In this document: piece by piece, positions 14,099 to 28,035 of the stretch
Layout of the letters: every line of letters begins with the position of its first letter
Numbering within the stretch: position 1 is the first letter of the stretch
Source of the DNA: Meloidogyne chitwoodi
Taxonomy: Eukaryota; Nematoda; Chromadorea; Rhabditida; Meloidogynidae
Direction: 5' to 3'
Length of the DNA: 64,000 nt
Assembly (NCBI GenBank): GCA_015183035.1
Contig: JACZZP010000017.1
Coordinates: forward strand, 1,860,001 to 1,924,000
Translations under genes and position numbers: made by a program
Notes under the pieces: model-generated
Databases searched by the model: none
What the model was told of the DNA's origin: nothing
The model's input: the letters and a program-made list of their open reading frames with translations, nothing else

Positions 14099-17000
14099 TT
14101 AATCCTTTCTTTTTTGTTGTTTTTGTCCACCACCGACATAATCTTTTACTACAGCGTGTGCAAATTCACAAACGCTGTATATTTTACATTTAATGACCAA
14201 ATAATTAATTTTGTATTTAATTTGAGTATTTTTGTGTTGTTTGGACAATATATCCTGCTGCGTAAATAATTTATTGTTAAATTTTATTTATTCTTTATTT
14301 TTAAATATTATATTTTAATGTTTATTGTATAAATTTAATATTTTGAAAATAATTAAAAAAATTTTTAATTAATTCTAGAAGTATAGAAAGGAAGGTAGAC
14401 GTCATTTTTACAAAAAATTTTATTTCTAAAAATAAAATTTAAACAAATCAATGAGGAAAATGTGTGTTATGATAGAAAAAAGGAACCTATAAATACATTG
14501 CGGAATCCATAAAAAATTTATTATTTTTTATAAGAGAAAGATCAGTTAGAAAAAGGGTGTGTAGGTATGAATTGGAATTTTGTCTTTTAATTTTTTAAAA
14601 TTGTTTTTTTGTGTGTAAGGTTCAGTTTCTTCAAAAAAATTTAAAAAGGGAAATAGGATATATTTAAGTAAACAAACACATGAAAAAATAAAAATAAATT
14701 TAAGTCAGAATTTTTATAAGTTCAAAATTAAAGCTAATCAACAGAAGAATTAAATAAACTTAAAAATAAATAAAAGTTCTCACAATATATAAATCAAAAA
14801 ACCTCGTATTTCAAGTCTTACATCAGTTTTTTGATGAATAAATAAATAAATAAATACATCAAAAATATACATGTTAAATGTGTAACTAACAAATAAGTCT
14901 GCCACCACTAACAACATCAAAAAAACAACAAATATAATAGTAAAAATACTAAAGTATTATGCTTACAAATGAAAAAATAAAAAAATGTTTTTAACGAATA
15001 AATGAAAGAAAATGTTAACGGAAATGTCAAAAGAAAATAGAAGTTTTGGAGATTTTTGGCAAAGTTGAGAAAAAAATAAGAATTGTTAAATGAAAAGGAA
15101 GGGAAAAAATGATTAAAAAGAATAAAATGATCAGAATTTAATTAAAACATGAATCAGAAATGAACTAAAACATAAAAGAATATAATTAAAACTTGAGATT
15201 AGAACTTAAACTTAAAACATAATAGAAACAAAAATTTAAACTTGAATTAAGCTAGAATAAAGCATTTTAATAAAAATAATCAAACCTTTTTCTCAATAAA
15301 TTTCCAGAAATTTTAAATTAAAATAAAAATGTAAGAATTTCTAGGAAGACATATTTTTTACATTTATATATTTATTTTTGTTGGCACATATTTAGCTAAA
15401 CATAAAAACAACAAAACAAAAAAAGAACAACAAAATTCTTCTCTTCAAATAAATCTCTCATTTTTAAACATATAGCCATTGGTTGGTGGGTGCCAATTTG
15501 TCAACGGCCAAATGTAAAAAACAATTCCTTTGAATGAATGTAACGGAAAGCAAAAAATGAAAAAGATGAAAAATATGTGAAAAATGAAAAGACATTTATT
15601 ATTTTTAGCGCAAATGGAAGAGCACTAAAAAATTATAAAAAAGAAACAAAGGATACAGACATAAATATAAAAATATTTATTACAAAATATCATTACAAAG
15701 TTGTAAACTTTTTATTTTATTGAAACAGTTTATATTATTGTAAATTCAAGTTTGTGTATTGTAACTTCAAGTTTATGCTATTGCAAATTTAAGTTTGTTT
15801 TATTATAAACTTAAGTTTACTTTATTGTAAACCTAAGTTATTATATTGTAATCTTGTTTACTTTTTTTAAACAAGTTTATTTTTTGTAAATTTGTTTATT
15901 TTATTTTAAATTCAAGTTTATGCTATTGTAAACTTGTTTATTTTTTCTCTCTATAATCTCAAAATTTAAAAATTTTACAAATTAGCCAAAAATAATTCGT
16001 TTTTCTTTAATAAATTTATTATTAGCTTTTATTATTTTTAAAATGCGTTGATTATTTAATTTTCTAAAATTATTAAATAAATAAAAAAAGAAAAAGACGT
16101 TTTGAGGGAATTAAAATGAAGTGTGCATTGAATGCGATAAAAGCCGATTAAATGTGCAAATAAATAAATTTAATAAAATATTTTTTTGTTTGTTTAATCA
16201 ATTTATGTGATATAAAAATATTTTTAAAATTAAAATAGAAAGGTCAAAAATATTTAAAAGAATTTTATATTTAAAAATCACATTTTATTATTTTTAATAT
16301 TAATTTAAAAATAAAAAATTTATAATTATTTTTATCTGATAGCTTTATTTATGACTTTAATAAAAATAAAAAAGCACATATTTAGGTACTTTATTGTAGC
16401 GGCTAACATTAAAAGAAATTAATTTTTCCTTTAAAAAAGCTATAATTTTGATATTTATTAAAATAAAGGGCAGAATGTTAGCTATAAAATAATGAAAAAG
16501 ATAAATTGTTATTTTAATTCTGAATTTTGGTTTTGTAAAATTCTGTTTTTGTAAAGTTATGTTTTTTAAAAATTTAAATTATGTTTTTTAAAAATTCTGG
16601 TTTTGTAAAATTGTTTTTTAAAAATTCTGATTTTCAAAATTTCTGATTTTAAAATTCTGATTATGTTCAATAAGAGTAGATAAATGTGTTAAAAATAATC
16701 AAATAGTAAAAAACTAACGTATTATTTTATAAATATTACTCTAAGAACACTTAAATATAAATCAAAGTTGGAGTAAAAATGCGTAAAAATAAAAACTTGA
16801 TTTTTTGCATGTGTTGCATCCTTAAAGTAATTATTTGTGTAATTTGTGTTAAAAATATATACCTTTATATTAAATTTGAACAATAATTTAAAAATATATT
16901 TTTTTTAATTTAAAAATTCTGATTTTTAAAAATTTTATTTTTTGGTTATTAATTTATTTTAAAAAATTAATAATTATTACTATTTTAAAAAATTTCTTTT

Positions 17001-20000
17001 TTATTAACACAAAATTTAAAATCCATTGTTTTATTTTTTCAATTCTTGAAAAATATTTTTAAAATCCATAAAAGAAAAAAAGTGAGAAAAAGAATAAAAA
17101 CCTGCTGCTAAACGGAAATACATATTAAGGCTTATTTTTATTTTCTTTAGATTTTATCTCTAAACTCTCGTGTTAATTTATTAAAGTATTGAAATTAAAA
17201 ATATTTTTCTTTTATAATCTTTATTTAGTTTTTTTTTAAATATTTTTTCTAAAAATAATCTTTGTCTGTCAATAAACACCTTTTATTTATTTTTAAAAAT
17301 CCTTAAATTTTTAAAAATTAAAAAAATAATATTTCTAAAATACTCAAATAGCCCATAGTCCATTGTTAAACAAAAAATATAAATATAGAAACAGACACAT
17401 TAAAAATGACCTTCTGGCGAATAGCGGAAAGCAGTTGGTGCTTCCTCTATTTTTATATTTTCCTCAAAGAAAAATTTTTTTAGTAAAAGGAGGTTATTAG
17501 TGTATATTTGTATAGAGTATATGTACATCATCTACGCTTATTATTGAAGCAATTTATAAATATTATTTTTTTATTTATTTTTATATCCTTAAAAACACAT
17601 TAAAATTCCTCTAAATCTGCTTAATATTTTGGCAAAAAAAAGATCCGGTTCTAAAATTTATAAAATAATAAAGATAACAGAAAAACATTTTTGCAACTTA
17701 AAAATAATATTTTCTGGGAAACAAATAAATAAAATGGACTGTTACACAACGGGAAAGTGTGTTAAATTAGTTCTACTCTTTTTATTATAAACTTGCCAAC
17801 TTTGTACTTAGAATTGTGAAATTTTGCATAAATATGAATGATAGTGTAATCTAGCTCTCCTAAAAATTTCAGAATTTTTGATTTTATATTTCAGAATTTC
17901 TGATGGAAAAATATACTTTTTTGCGTTGTTTTTCGCTTATTTTGACCATAACTTCTGAAATAAGTATCCAAAAATTCTGAAATTTTTATATAAGCTAGAT
18001 AACACTCTTTTAAATATATTTGCGAAATTTTATGGCTCTAGATATTAGTTTGACAATTTTATGAATTTTCACCTAAACGTCTTCTTTCCCCTACAAATTT
18101 AATGTTTTTTAATCACCCAAAAAATACTGAAAAAATATTTTATTTTTAATAAAAATTATCAATTTAATTAAAAAATAAATTAAAAAAATTTTCTCTAAAT
18201 ATATATTAATCCTAAAAATAAATAAATAAATAAATATATTATTGTATCATTGTTTATTTTATAATTTGTTGAATAAACACTTTTAATAGTTTAAGAAACA
18301 TGTTTTTGTTCATTTAGATACTAATCATTAAATATTTCAATTGTTCTCTTTTTTCATTAATTTTTTATATTTAAATGACAAAAATAAACAAATAAATAAA
18401 TAAAAATTTTCTTAATACGGAAATGACCATATAATAAATTTATCATCAATTTCTTTTTTTTATTTTGTACTTTTTTTATAGTTTAATATTTTTAATTAAT
18501 TATTCATTGTTTTCTATTTTTTATTATTTTTTTAATCAAATGATTTTTTTCTTCTTTATTTTGTTGACATTTTTCAAAAATATCTTAATTATAAGTACTT
18601 GATCAAAATTGAATTTATTTATTTATATATTCACAATTCTCTCAATAACAATTTAATTTCTCTTTCACGTTATTTTAAAGGTAAAAATGGAAAGAAAAGA
18701 AAATTGGTGAATTAGTCACAATCTTCCCCTTACCAAACATTTTAAAATATAATATAAATTCTGATTTCCACATCCTCTTCTTTTTATTTTTCATTGAATT
18801 TTTAACTCTTTTCTTTTTAAATTTAATCAATTGTAAAAGTATTTAATAAACGCGTGCCAAAATAAAATTTATTTATTGATGTTTTTCTGATTTTTTTAGA
18901 TGTTTTTAGTTTTGATAAACATGTTTTAATGTTCAAATTGTAATACTTTTGTTTCTTGGGATTTATTTAATGTTCTGTTATTCTGTTTTGTTCTAATTAA
19001 AGATAGATGTTTTTAGTTTGTTCTGATTTTGTTTGTGATGTTTTTATTATTTTTATGTTTTGTTTAGAGTTTGTTTTTCTTCTGTTTTGTTTTTAATATT
19101 TTTAAAGTTTTTATTTTGTTCTGGTTTTATTATCGTCGAACATGTTTTGATGTTGTTTTAATGTTGTTCTGATCATGTTTTTTATGTTTTGTGTATTTTT
19201 TTAATGTTTTTTATTTTTACAATATCAATTAATTAAACTTATTTACTTCTTAATAAATATTCTATTTTTATATTAAAATGCTCATTTTTTTAAATTTTAT
19301 ATAAAAATTTATTTTTATTTACTACTTATTTTTTAACCACCAACTGCTCTATATAGAAGTACATAATTGCTCTTTCCCCCTTATTTTTACTTTACTTTTT
19401 TTTTAAAACGCCGTATTTTTCATCTCGTATTTTCTATGACATTATTTAACTCTTTGAGGAGAAGCAATTACGTACTATAAACTCAAAAAAGAAAAATTGG
19501 GGGAATTTTTGTTTATTTATTTTTTGCAAAAAAATAATAAATTACTGACCACACATTAATTCCATCCATTTTACCTTATACATATTTTGCTTAATTCTAA
19601 ACCTAATAACTCAATAAAATTATAAATTGTTTGAAAGTTCAGAGTTCAAAAATTAAAAGAATTAAATTATAAAATAAAAAAAATATTTTAGTTAAATATA
19701 TTAAAACAAAATTTTGGGGCTAAAATACCCTCAAAAATTGAAAATTTCCCTATAAAATTATCAGTTTTTATTTTTTCTCTAAAAATTTTGTTTATTAAAT
19801 TCTCTATCGATTGATACCAAAAACATCCCAAAATGTTCATTCTTTTTTAAGTAAAAGAAAAGAAAAAAGAAGTGTAGTTTAAATTGATTTTTTGAATTTT
19901 ACAAAATGACACTATGCCAAAATATTTTATTTTTTATTTTTTTTCTCTTCCTTACACTATTTTTATTTTTCTTGTCACAAAGATTTTTTTTAGCTTTTTT

Positions 20001-20131
20001 TTTACTTTTATTTATTTTATTTTTTAATAGTTTATTTATTTTTTAATTATTAATTTAATAACTCCATCCTTAAATAAAACTCTTAAAATTGTTTATTTTA
20101 GTATTGACAAAATAAAATTAAAAAAAAAATA
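14099..20131. other. 6-kb AT-rich intergenic region
   Basis: No gene model is supportable between the SMB/TSP1 gene and frl-1. The sequence is A/T homopolymer runs, degenerate minisatellite (15690-15950, 16500-16680) and one long imperfect hairpin (17780-18070). The last few hundred bases should hold the frl-1 promoter. A TTTATTTTAG acceptor at about 20101 precedes the frl-1 ATG. Confidence 0.5.
17780..18070. repeat. Long imperfect hairpin, MITE-like
   Basis: 17818-17882 (GAAATTTTGCATAAATATG ... CTAGCT ... AAAATTTCAGAATTTTTG) is an imperfect reverse complement of about 17970-18033. Weaker pairing continues outward (AACTTGCCAA against TTGACAATTT) and inward (ATTTCAGAA against TTCTGAAAT). Nearly the whole 290 bp could fold into one stem. 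No coding capacity. I could not define a target-site duplication. Confidence 0.6.
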
Positions 20132-23100
20132 ATGGTAAACCGTGCAGATTCTTTGGCAATGTCTCTAGAAGAATATTCAAGACATCAACCTTATCATTCA
20201 GCAACTTCCTCTTCAAGTAATGGAGGAAATGTTGGACAACATGGAACATTGGAAAGAACAAATTCAATGCCTGATAATGAACAAGCTATTCTTGCTGCTT
20301 TTGAAGAAGTTTTGGTAAATTAATTTTTCTTTTTAAATTTTGGGTATTAAAATAAATTTAAATAAACAAAGAAGTTTCTATTTTTATTTGTGAAATGTTT
20401 TTTTGGGTGCTTTTCTTTAGGGGCAAGAAGGGTCCAACTTTCTTTTTTGGATGATTCATTTATTGATTCTTCAATTTAATATTTTGTAAAATTGAGAGAA
20501 TTAATATTTTTATTTTTTTATTTAAAATTAATCTTTTTTAAATATATTTTTAATCTTTTTGCCTTTAGAAACAAATGGATTTGCCTCCAGACAAAATGCG
20601 AACACTAAGAAACTGTGATCTCAAAAAGAAATGGGATTTAGTTTGTGACCAAAGAAAATTTTCTATAGACCATTCTGTCCCAGATCCGAGCATTTATTTG
20701 GAAAAATTGAAAATTTATATGGACAAAAAGACTTTAAAGAAGGTTTTTTTTAAATTAAATCTAAATTTTTGGAAAAATATTTTTTAGAAGAAAAAATATC
20801 TTGCTGGGGAGTCTTCAACAACACTTTTAAAACATATTGAGGTTTTTTTAATTTAATTAAAATTATTTTAAATTTTTTAGATTTCTCTAAGAACAAATAC
20901 AATTGAATGGGTGAAGGCTTTTTTAGCCCCTCAGTGTGATGGACTTCGTGTTTTGGTTGACTACATTTCTTTTTTGCAGGATTCTCTTTTTACTGTTTTA
21001 ATGTTTGTTTTTTTAATTAAATTTATTTTAAAAAATATTTTTAAAGTAATTCTGAAGAAAATGGAATTTTCCCATGTTCTTCAAATTCTGACCTTTATTT
21101 TCCTCAATCAGCAGTAAATATTCAATTTACAAATTCTTCAACTAGTAATGTCTCAACAATTGGAGGAGTTAGTGCTGGTCATCATCAAGGACTTCAACAA
21201 CCATTTAATGCAAGTGGAGGTTCTAGCACTTGTTCACTTCAAACAAATAATAATACAATGAATTCTTCTATTTATTCAACTAATAACAATAAAGAAAATT
21301 TATCTAATAATACTGGGAAAATTAAAAGTTTGTGCTAATATATTTTTTTTATTTAAATAATTTTTTATGGAAAAATTTTAAATAAATTTTTGGTTAAAAA
21401 ATTTATTTTAAAAAGAAAAAACCCTCCTTAATTTAATTAAAATTAATTTAAAAAAAAAAAGATTTTAATTAATTAATTTTATAATATTTAGATTCTCATA
21501 ACTCACGTAAATTACATTCTTCAACAAAAAGTATTGACCACATTGACGATGATATTCATGTTGGAATTTGTTGTTTAAGAGCTCTTTTGAATAATAAGGT
21601 TTTCTTTTTTAATTTTATTTTCTTTTTTAATTTTTTAAAATTTTTTAGTTTGGTGTTGTTGCCGTTTTTTCATATAGACAGGCTATTTATTGCATTGTTC
21701 GTGCTATTTTACATCCATCTTTCAAGTCTGAATTTCTTGTTTTAATTATTTAAAATTATTTTTGTTTTATAAATTATTACAAAATTTTTTAGAATTTATA
21801 ATAAAATTTTTTTTTTAATTTAATATTTATGTTAGAACAAAAGCTTTGGTGCTTGATATGTTATCTGCAATTGTTACATTAACTGATGGACACGAACTTG
21901 TACTTGGTGCTTTTAATAAATTTAGAGGTGCTTATAACGAGGTTATTTTTAAAAGAAATATATAATTTTAATTTAAAAAATATAATTTAGATGTTTCGCT
22001 TTCAAACCTTGGTTCGGTGCTTTAAATGCCCTGGTGTAAATGTTGATTTTCTTGCTTCTTGTATCAAGTATTTTTTTATTTTTTTTTTAAATATTTTTTT
22101 CAATTTTAATATTTTTTTCAATTATTTTTTATTAATTTTAGATTTATCAATGTAATGGTCCATTCAAGTAGTGATATGAATCAACGAGTTGCCTTACAAT
22201 GTATTAAATTATTTTTTTCTAATTTATAAAATTAATTTTTGTGTTTTCTTATTTTAGATGAATTTACAATTTTTGGTCTAGACAGACACCTCGAGGTTTT
22301 TTTGTTTTTTTATCCTTTTTAAATTTTATTTTTTTAGTATCTTTCGTCAGAATATTCAGAATCTGAATTTCTTTTAAATCACATTAATATTTATTGGGCT
22401 AATTGTATTGATGTTGATTTATTACATGATAAGTCAATAAAGTGTGATGAACTTGAAATTGATGTTAACGGACTTCAGGTTTATTTTTTATTTATTTAAT
22501 TTATTTACTTGTTTAAAAAAAAAATTTCTTTATGTTAAAAATTAATTTTTCCTTAATTTTTTAGGCAACAAATTCTCGTCAAAAAGAAGAATTTCAACAA
22601 TTACAAGCTGATTGTTATGTACAAATTGCCCAATTAAATGCTCAACTTAAAAAATTAGCTGAAGATAAATTAGATTTAGAAAGACAAAAAGTAACTAGAG
22701 ATATGCGTATTTCAACACTTACAAAAGATTGGCGAGAAAGAGAAACAAAATTTGAAAATGAAAAGGGAGAATTAGAAAGAAGAATTACAATGTTGGAACA
22801 AACAAAAAGAGAAATACAACGTATTTTTTATTATTTAATTAAATTAAATATTTTTGTTTGGGAAAAATTCTGATTTTTTAATTTTTTTCCTGAAAACATT
22901 TTCCGGAAATAAAACATTTCTTTTTCATAAAAACAAATTCTGATTTTTAAATGTTTTGTTCCTGAAAACATTTTCCGGAAAACAAAACATTTCTTTCTCC
23001 TAAAACAAATTCTGATTTTTTAAAACTTATTTTTACAATTTAGAGAGTTTAAAAATATCACAACAAGCTGCAAATTCTGCTGCTTCTTCTGTTATTGTTT

Positions 23101-26100
23101 CACCCGCTGCTATACCTACTATATCTGCTGCTGCTTTTGTTTCGACTAATTCTGCTACAAATAATGCTGTTTTGACTAATAATGTTTCTTCTATAAAAGA
23201 ACAGGTTTTTTTTTAATTTTTCAAATTTTTATTTAAATTTTAGTCTAAAAAAGTTACATCAGCTCCTCTTCCTCCAACATTTTCTTCTCAACCTCCTCCT
23301 CCTGCACCTCCACCACCTCCTCCAAATTTACTTAAAAAAGAAAATTCTTCAATAAAAACAACAAATGGAGGACCACCACCACCTCCTCCACCACCTCCTC
23401 CAATTTCTTTATTTAATGCAAGTAAATTACCACCAAAAATTATTGCTCCACCACCTCCTGGACTTTTATCTAAAGCTAATCAACAAAATATGGCTATGGC
23501 AAATGATGGACCTCAAAAACGTGTTGTCACTTTAAAGTTTGTTTTTCCTTTTAAATTAATTTATTTATTTTAAAATTAATTTTATTATTTTTATTTATTT
23601 ATAGAAGTAAATTGCCTATGCTTAATTGGTCTGTTTTAAATCCAAATCAAGTAAAAGGTACAATTTTTAATGAACTTGATGATGAAAAACTTGTTGATGT
23701 AATTTATTTTATTTTTTTTTTTTAATTTAAATTTATTTTTTTAATTTTTAGATATTAGATTTGTCCAGTTTAGAAGAATATTTTAGTGTAGATGGTCCAC
23801 CTTCTTCTTTAAATAATAATAAAATATCAGAAAAACAATCAAAAGAAGATTTAATTTCTGGAGGAGGAGGTCAATCATCACCTCCAAGTTCAGCTTCTAG
23901 TATGGGTGGAGGATTGAATAATAATAATAGTGCAAATCAAAAAACACTTTTGGGCACTAAAAGACTTCAAAACATTGGTATTAATTTATTAAAATATTAT
24001 TTTATATTTAAATATATTTTTGAGGGGATGAAATTAATTTTTTAATAGAAAAATAATTTATTTAAATTTTTAATTAAAAAAAAAATATATTTTATTTAAA
24101 AATTTAATTTTATATAAATAAGGAGAGGGTTAAGTGTGGGGAATATTTTTATTTTTTAAAAATAATTTTTTTTATTTATTTTTTTTTTAAATTTATAGCA
24201 ATTATACGTCGTAGGCTTGGAATGTCAATTATGGAAATTATGTAAATTATTTTAAAAAATTTATTTTTTAATATTTATTTTTAAAAAAGGTCTGGTGTTC
24301 ATCGTTTTGACTTGTCTTTATTAAATCCAGATTCAGTTGAAATATTATTACCAATAATACCTACACAAGAAGAATGTAATAAATTAAAAGAATATTCTTC
24401 TTTAAATAATTCATCTTTTGAATTATTAACTCTTGAAGATCAATTTTTGGCTCAATTAATGGGAATTGAAAGATTATCACAAAAATTGATAATTATGAAA
24501 TTTATGGGAGATTTTAATGATAGGTTAGTTTATTTTTAATTAATTTAATTTATTTATTTTTTAAATAAGAATATTTTTTTAATTAAATATAATTTATTTT
24601 AAATTAGAAATTTTATTAATAAATTATATATAATTTAAATTATTTTTTAATTTTTATTAATTTGTTTTCTCATTTTTTAGTGTTCGTCTTCTCATTCCTG
24701 TAAGTTTTTTTAATTAAAAAAATTAATTTAATTAAATTTAATATTTTTTAAGCAAATCCAAAAAGTAGTAGCAGCATCAAAAAGCGTATTTTCTTCAAAA
24801 AAATTTCCAAAAATAATTGAAATAATTTTGGCTATTGGAAATGCAATGAATGGACAAAAAAGAGCACCAGTTTATGGTTTTAGACTTTCTAGTTTAGATG
24901 CGGTTAATTCTTTTTTTTTAAAATAAACATTCTGAAAAATCAGAATAAATCAGAAATATATTTTTTTAATTATTATTTTTTATTTTTTCAGTTAAGTATT
25001 CTAAAAAGTCCAAAAGACCGAAATGTTACACTTTTACATTGTATTGTTTATTTAATTTGTGATAAATTCCCTCAATTAATTGATTTTACTGGTGAACTTA
25101 AATTAGCAGAGAATGCAGCTACTGGTTTATTTTAATTATTTTTTTAATTTTTTAAAATTTATTTAAAGTTAATATGGAAACAATTGGTGCTGATGTTAAG
25201 GATATTGAAACAAAATTTACTCAGGTAAATATTTTTTTAATTAATTTTTTTTTTATTTTTAAAATTAAATGTATTATTTTATTTATCTTTAAAAATTAAA
25301 AAAAATTTTGTGACATTTTGTCCGTGACATTTTGTCCAAAATATTATTTGATGACATTTTGTCCTAAAAAAATATTTTAACTAATAATTATTTTTTAAGG
25401 CTCAAGCAGAACAAAAACGTAAAGGAAAAGAAGAAACTCCACAATTATTAAATACATTTTTGGATTCTGCTTCAGAAAATATATTATCACTTCAATCAAA
25501 TTATAAATTAGCACAGGTTTTTTTTTTAATTTATTTTTTTAAAATTAATTTATTTAAAAAAGGAAGCCTTTGGAGAATGTGCAGAATATTTTGGTGAAAT
25601 TCCCGGAAGAATTCAACCAGATGTATTTTTTACAAGAATTGTGTCCTTTTGTAAACATTTTGAACAAGCTAAAAATGAAAATGAAGCTAAGCATAAAGCT
25701 GAACAGGTTTTGAATTTTTTAATTTTAATTTTGAGAGAATTTTTGTAGGATATTTTTAGATAATTATTTTTTAAAATTATTTGGTGTAAATTTTAATTTA
25801 AATGAGGATTTTTTAATTTATTTATTTTTAGTTTATTAAGGGTTTTAATCTATTTTTAAAATTAATTTAAATTATTTATTCAGAGACAAATTGAAAATCA
25901 ACAAAAGAAACAACGTCGTATTTCACAACAACAAACAAAAACAAATAATAATAATAATCGTTCCACTACCTCTACTAGTGGAGGTAGTGGCCCAACAAAT
26001 CAAAATCGTTTATTAGATGAATTAAATGCTAAATTTATTCAATCATTAAATGGAAGTAGTAATGTAGGAGGAAAATCATTAAAATCATCAAAATTGGGTG

Positions 26101-26396
26101 ATGGGTAAGTAAATTAATTTTAAATATTTTATAATTTATTTCTTTTTTAATTTTTATTTTTTAGTGATTTTGAGCGTATAATGTTTGAATTACATGAAGG
26201 TTTTGTAGCTCCAAATGCTTCATCTTCAACAACAATATTAACAACAACAAATAATTCAACAAATACTCAACAACCACCAATAGTAGCTCCACGTATTAAT
26301 AGACGTAGTAATACTGGAAATGTTAATATTAATATTAATAAATCACCTTCACCAAATCGTGAAAGGTTAAATAGTTCAAGAGAACAAATTATTTAA
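20132..26396 (+). CDS. frl-1: Formin-like protein, FMNL/FRL type
   Basis: Diaphanous-related formin that nucleates and elongates actin filaments and is normally activated by Rho-family GTPases. About 25 exons can be read. The N-terminal GTPase-binding region reads [20 protein letters not shown], with the FMNL-diagnostic [12 protein letters not shown]. Then [17 protein letters not shown], an armadillo/FH3 region ([47 protein letters not shown]) and a coiled coil ([16 protein letters not shown]). FH1 has several polyproline runs at 23270-23470. FH2 spans about 23605-25900 ([56 protein letters not shown]). A DAD-like acidic segment ([13 protein letters not shown]) lies near the end. The KKWDLVCD and MLNWSVL motifs favour FMNL over DAAM. 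A few exon borders in the Ser/Asn-rich linker (20985-21345) are uncertain. Confidence 0.94.
22860..23035. repeat. Intronic TTCCGGAAA repeat in frl-1
   Basis: Two copies of a roughly 70-bp unit, each containing CTGAAAACATTTTCCGGAAA followed by AAAACATTTC and AAACAAATTCTGATTTTT. The palindrome TTTTCCGGAAAA recurs in introns of other genes in this window. Confidence 0.7.
25309..25370. repeat. Three GTGACATTTTGTCC-type repeats in an frl-1 intron
   Basis: The motif (G)TGACATTTTGTCC occurs three times within 60 bp, with the last preceded by GA rather than GTG. It looks like the edge of a decayed mobile repeat. No coding content and no obvious target duplication. Confidence 0.5.
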
Positions 26397-27049
26397 ATTT
26401 TAAAAAATAAATAAATATATTTAATTTATTGGAAGAGAAGATAATTAAAAAAGAAATTATTTATTTAAATATATATTTTTGAAAAATTGTTTTTTTTTGA
26501 TATTGTTTTTTTATATAAATAAATATTATATTAAATATATGTATACCAAATAATTTTATTTAATTAAAAAAAAAAATAAATTTTTTAAAGAAAAAATTTA
26601 TATTTGGCGGATTTGATTTTTCTAAATTTTACTATTTATTTTTATTAAAAAATTAAAGAAAAATAAATTTAAAAAAATATATAATAACTTAAAAATCATT
26701 TTCCTAATTAATTTTTTTTCTTAAAAAATTATTTTTTTTAAATTGTTTATTTTTTTATTGTGATTTTTTTATTATTTTTAAAAATCTTCAATAAAAAAAT
26801 CACACGACATTTTTCTATATAAATTATATATATACTCTCAGAAATTTTCTACAAAATATTAAATTTAATTTTATATAAATTTTGAGACTTTAGTACTTTT
26901 TTTATATTTTACCCTATATTATTAATTTTAAAAAAATATGTATAAATTTTTTAAATTTATTAATTATCCTTTTTTTTTTATTAAATTTAACTTTTTTAAT
27001 TTTTATTTAAAATTATGTAAATTTAATATTTATTTTTTTAAGTTAAAAT
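26397..27049. other. Intergenic between frl-1 and tyrosinase fragment
   Basis: A/T homopolymer-rich DNA holding the frl-1 3' end. No start codon with a signal peptide for the tyrosinase fragment can be recognised. The frame upstream of FAAVKQ is Phe/Lys/Asn low complexity and looks non-coding. Confidence 0.45.
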
Positions 27050-27762
27050 TTAAGTTCGCCGCCGTTAAACAAATGAAAAAGAATGGGGACTTTGATTTGT
27101 GTGCAACTCTTCATAGGGACACTGTTGCTGAACATGCTGGACATTATGGCCCATCTTTTCTTCCTTGGCATAGAGAATTTATTAAAAGGTAAAAATAATT
27201 GATTATTTAAAAATATTAAATTAAACTAAATATTTTAAGATTTGAAATTTTGCTTCGTGTCGCTGAATATCAACTGTTTCAAACAACAAATGTTTGTTTG
27301 CCGTATTGGGATTCAACTTTAGATGGTAGATTGTACAAACCAGAAGATTCCTGTTTGTTCACAGATAAGGTAAATAAATTAAAAATAAGAAATTAAAAAT
27401 CAGAATTTAAATTTAAGTTACTTGGCAGCACAAATTTAACTGGTCAGGTTATTAATGGACCATTTTCACCCTGGCAAACATTGGAGGTTTAAAAATAATA
27501 ATTTGAAATAAAATAATAAATTTTCCCAATATTAGCATGAACAATATTTAAGACGTTATGCTGGTGAAAATTATGGCATTTGTTACCCAGAAAATGAGTT
27601 AATATTTTTTTAAATCAAAATTTAATATTTTTTAATAATTTTCAGCATAACTTGGCAACTGCAGCAAACAGATGTTAAAAATATATTGGTAATTGTTAAA
27701 ATAATTTTTTTATTAAAAAATTTTTATAGGAGAGCAAGTCTGCTATAAGAATTTTTGCATGA
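27050..27762 (+). pseudogene. Truncated tyrosinase (CuA half only)
   Basis: Tyrosinases are type-3 copper oxidases needing six His in CuA and CuB sites. Five exons read FAAVKQMKKNGDFD; HRDTVAEHAGHYGPSFLPWH (all three CuA His, matching the tyrosinase signature HxxxxFLPWHRE); CLPYWDSTLDGRLYKPEDSC; LLGSTNLTGQVINGPFSPWQ; then ENDITWQLQQTDVKNIL and a stop at 27760-27762. The reading frame ends where the family continues to CuB, so the second copper site (HxxxH ... HHxFVD) is missing. The N-terminal signal and Cys-rich segment are also not seen. Open frames and clean GT-AG introns suggest recent decay or a retained fragment. Copper chemistry is not expected. Confidence 0.75.
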
Positions 27763-28035
27763 AGTATGATTATTATTATTCTAATTCTTATTTAAACTCT
27801 TTTGAACTATTTTTTAATGTTTTTTAACCACTGTATAAAAATCAATAAAATTTTGTTTGTCAAAATATTTGTTGGATACTAAAATTTTTTAAATAAAAAT
27901 TAATGATTTTTAATTAAACATTTTTATTTTCCAACCATAATTATTAATCTTAAATTTATTTTTTTGGTTAAAATAAATAGATCTGTTGATTATTGTGGTA
28001 AAATATTCAATAATTTTATTAAGTTTTTTAATCAT

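Noticed and set aside
20911..21117. C-terminal part of a plus frame continuing past FLQ with [10 protein letters not shown]
   Set aside because: Reads through an frl-1 intron; only the first part ([13 protein letters not shown]) is exon.
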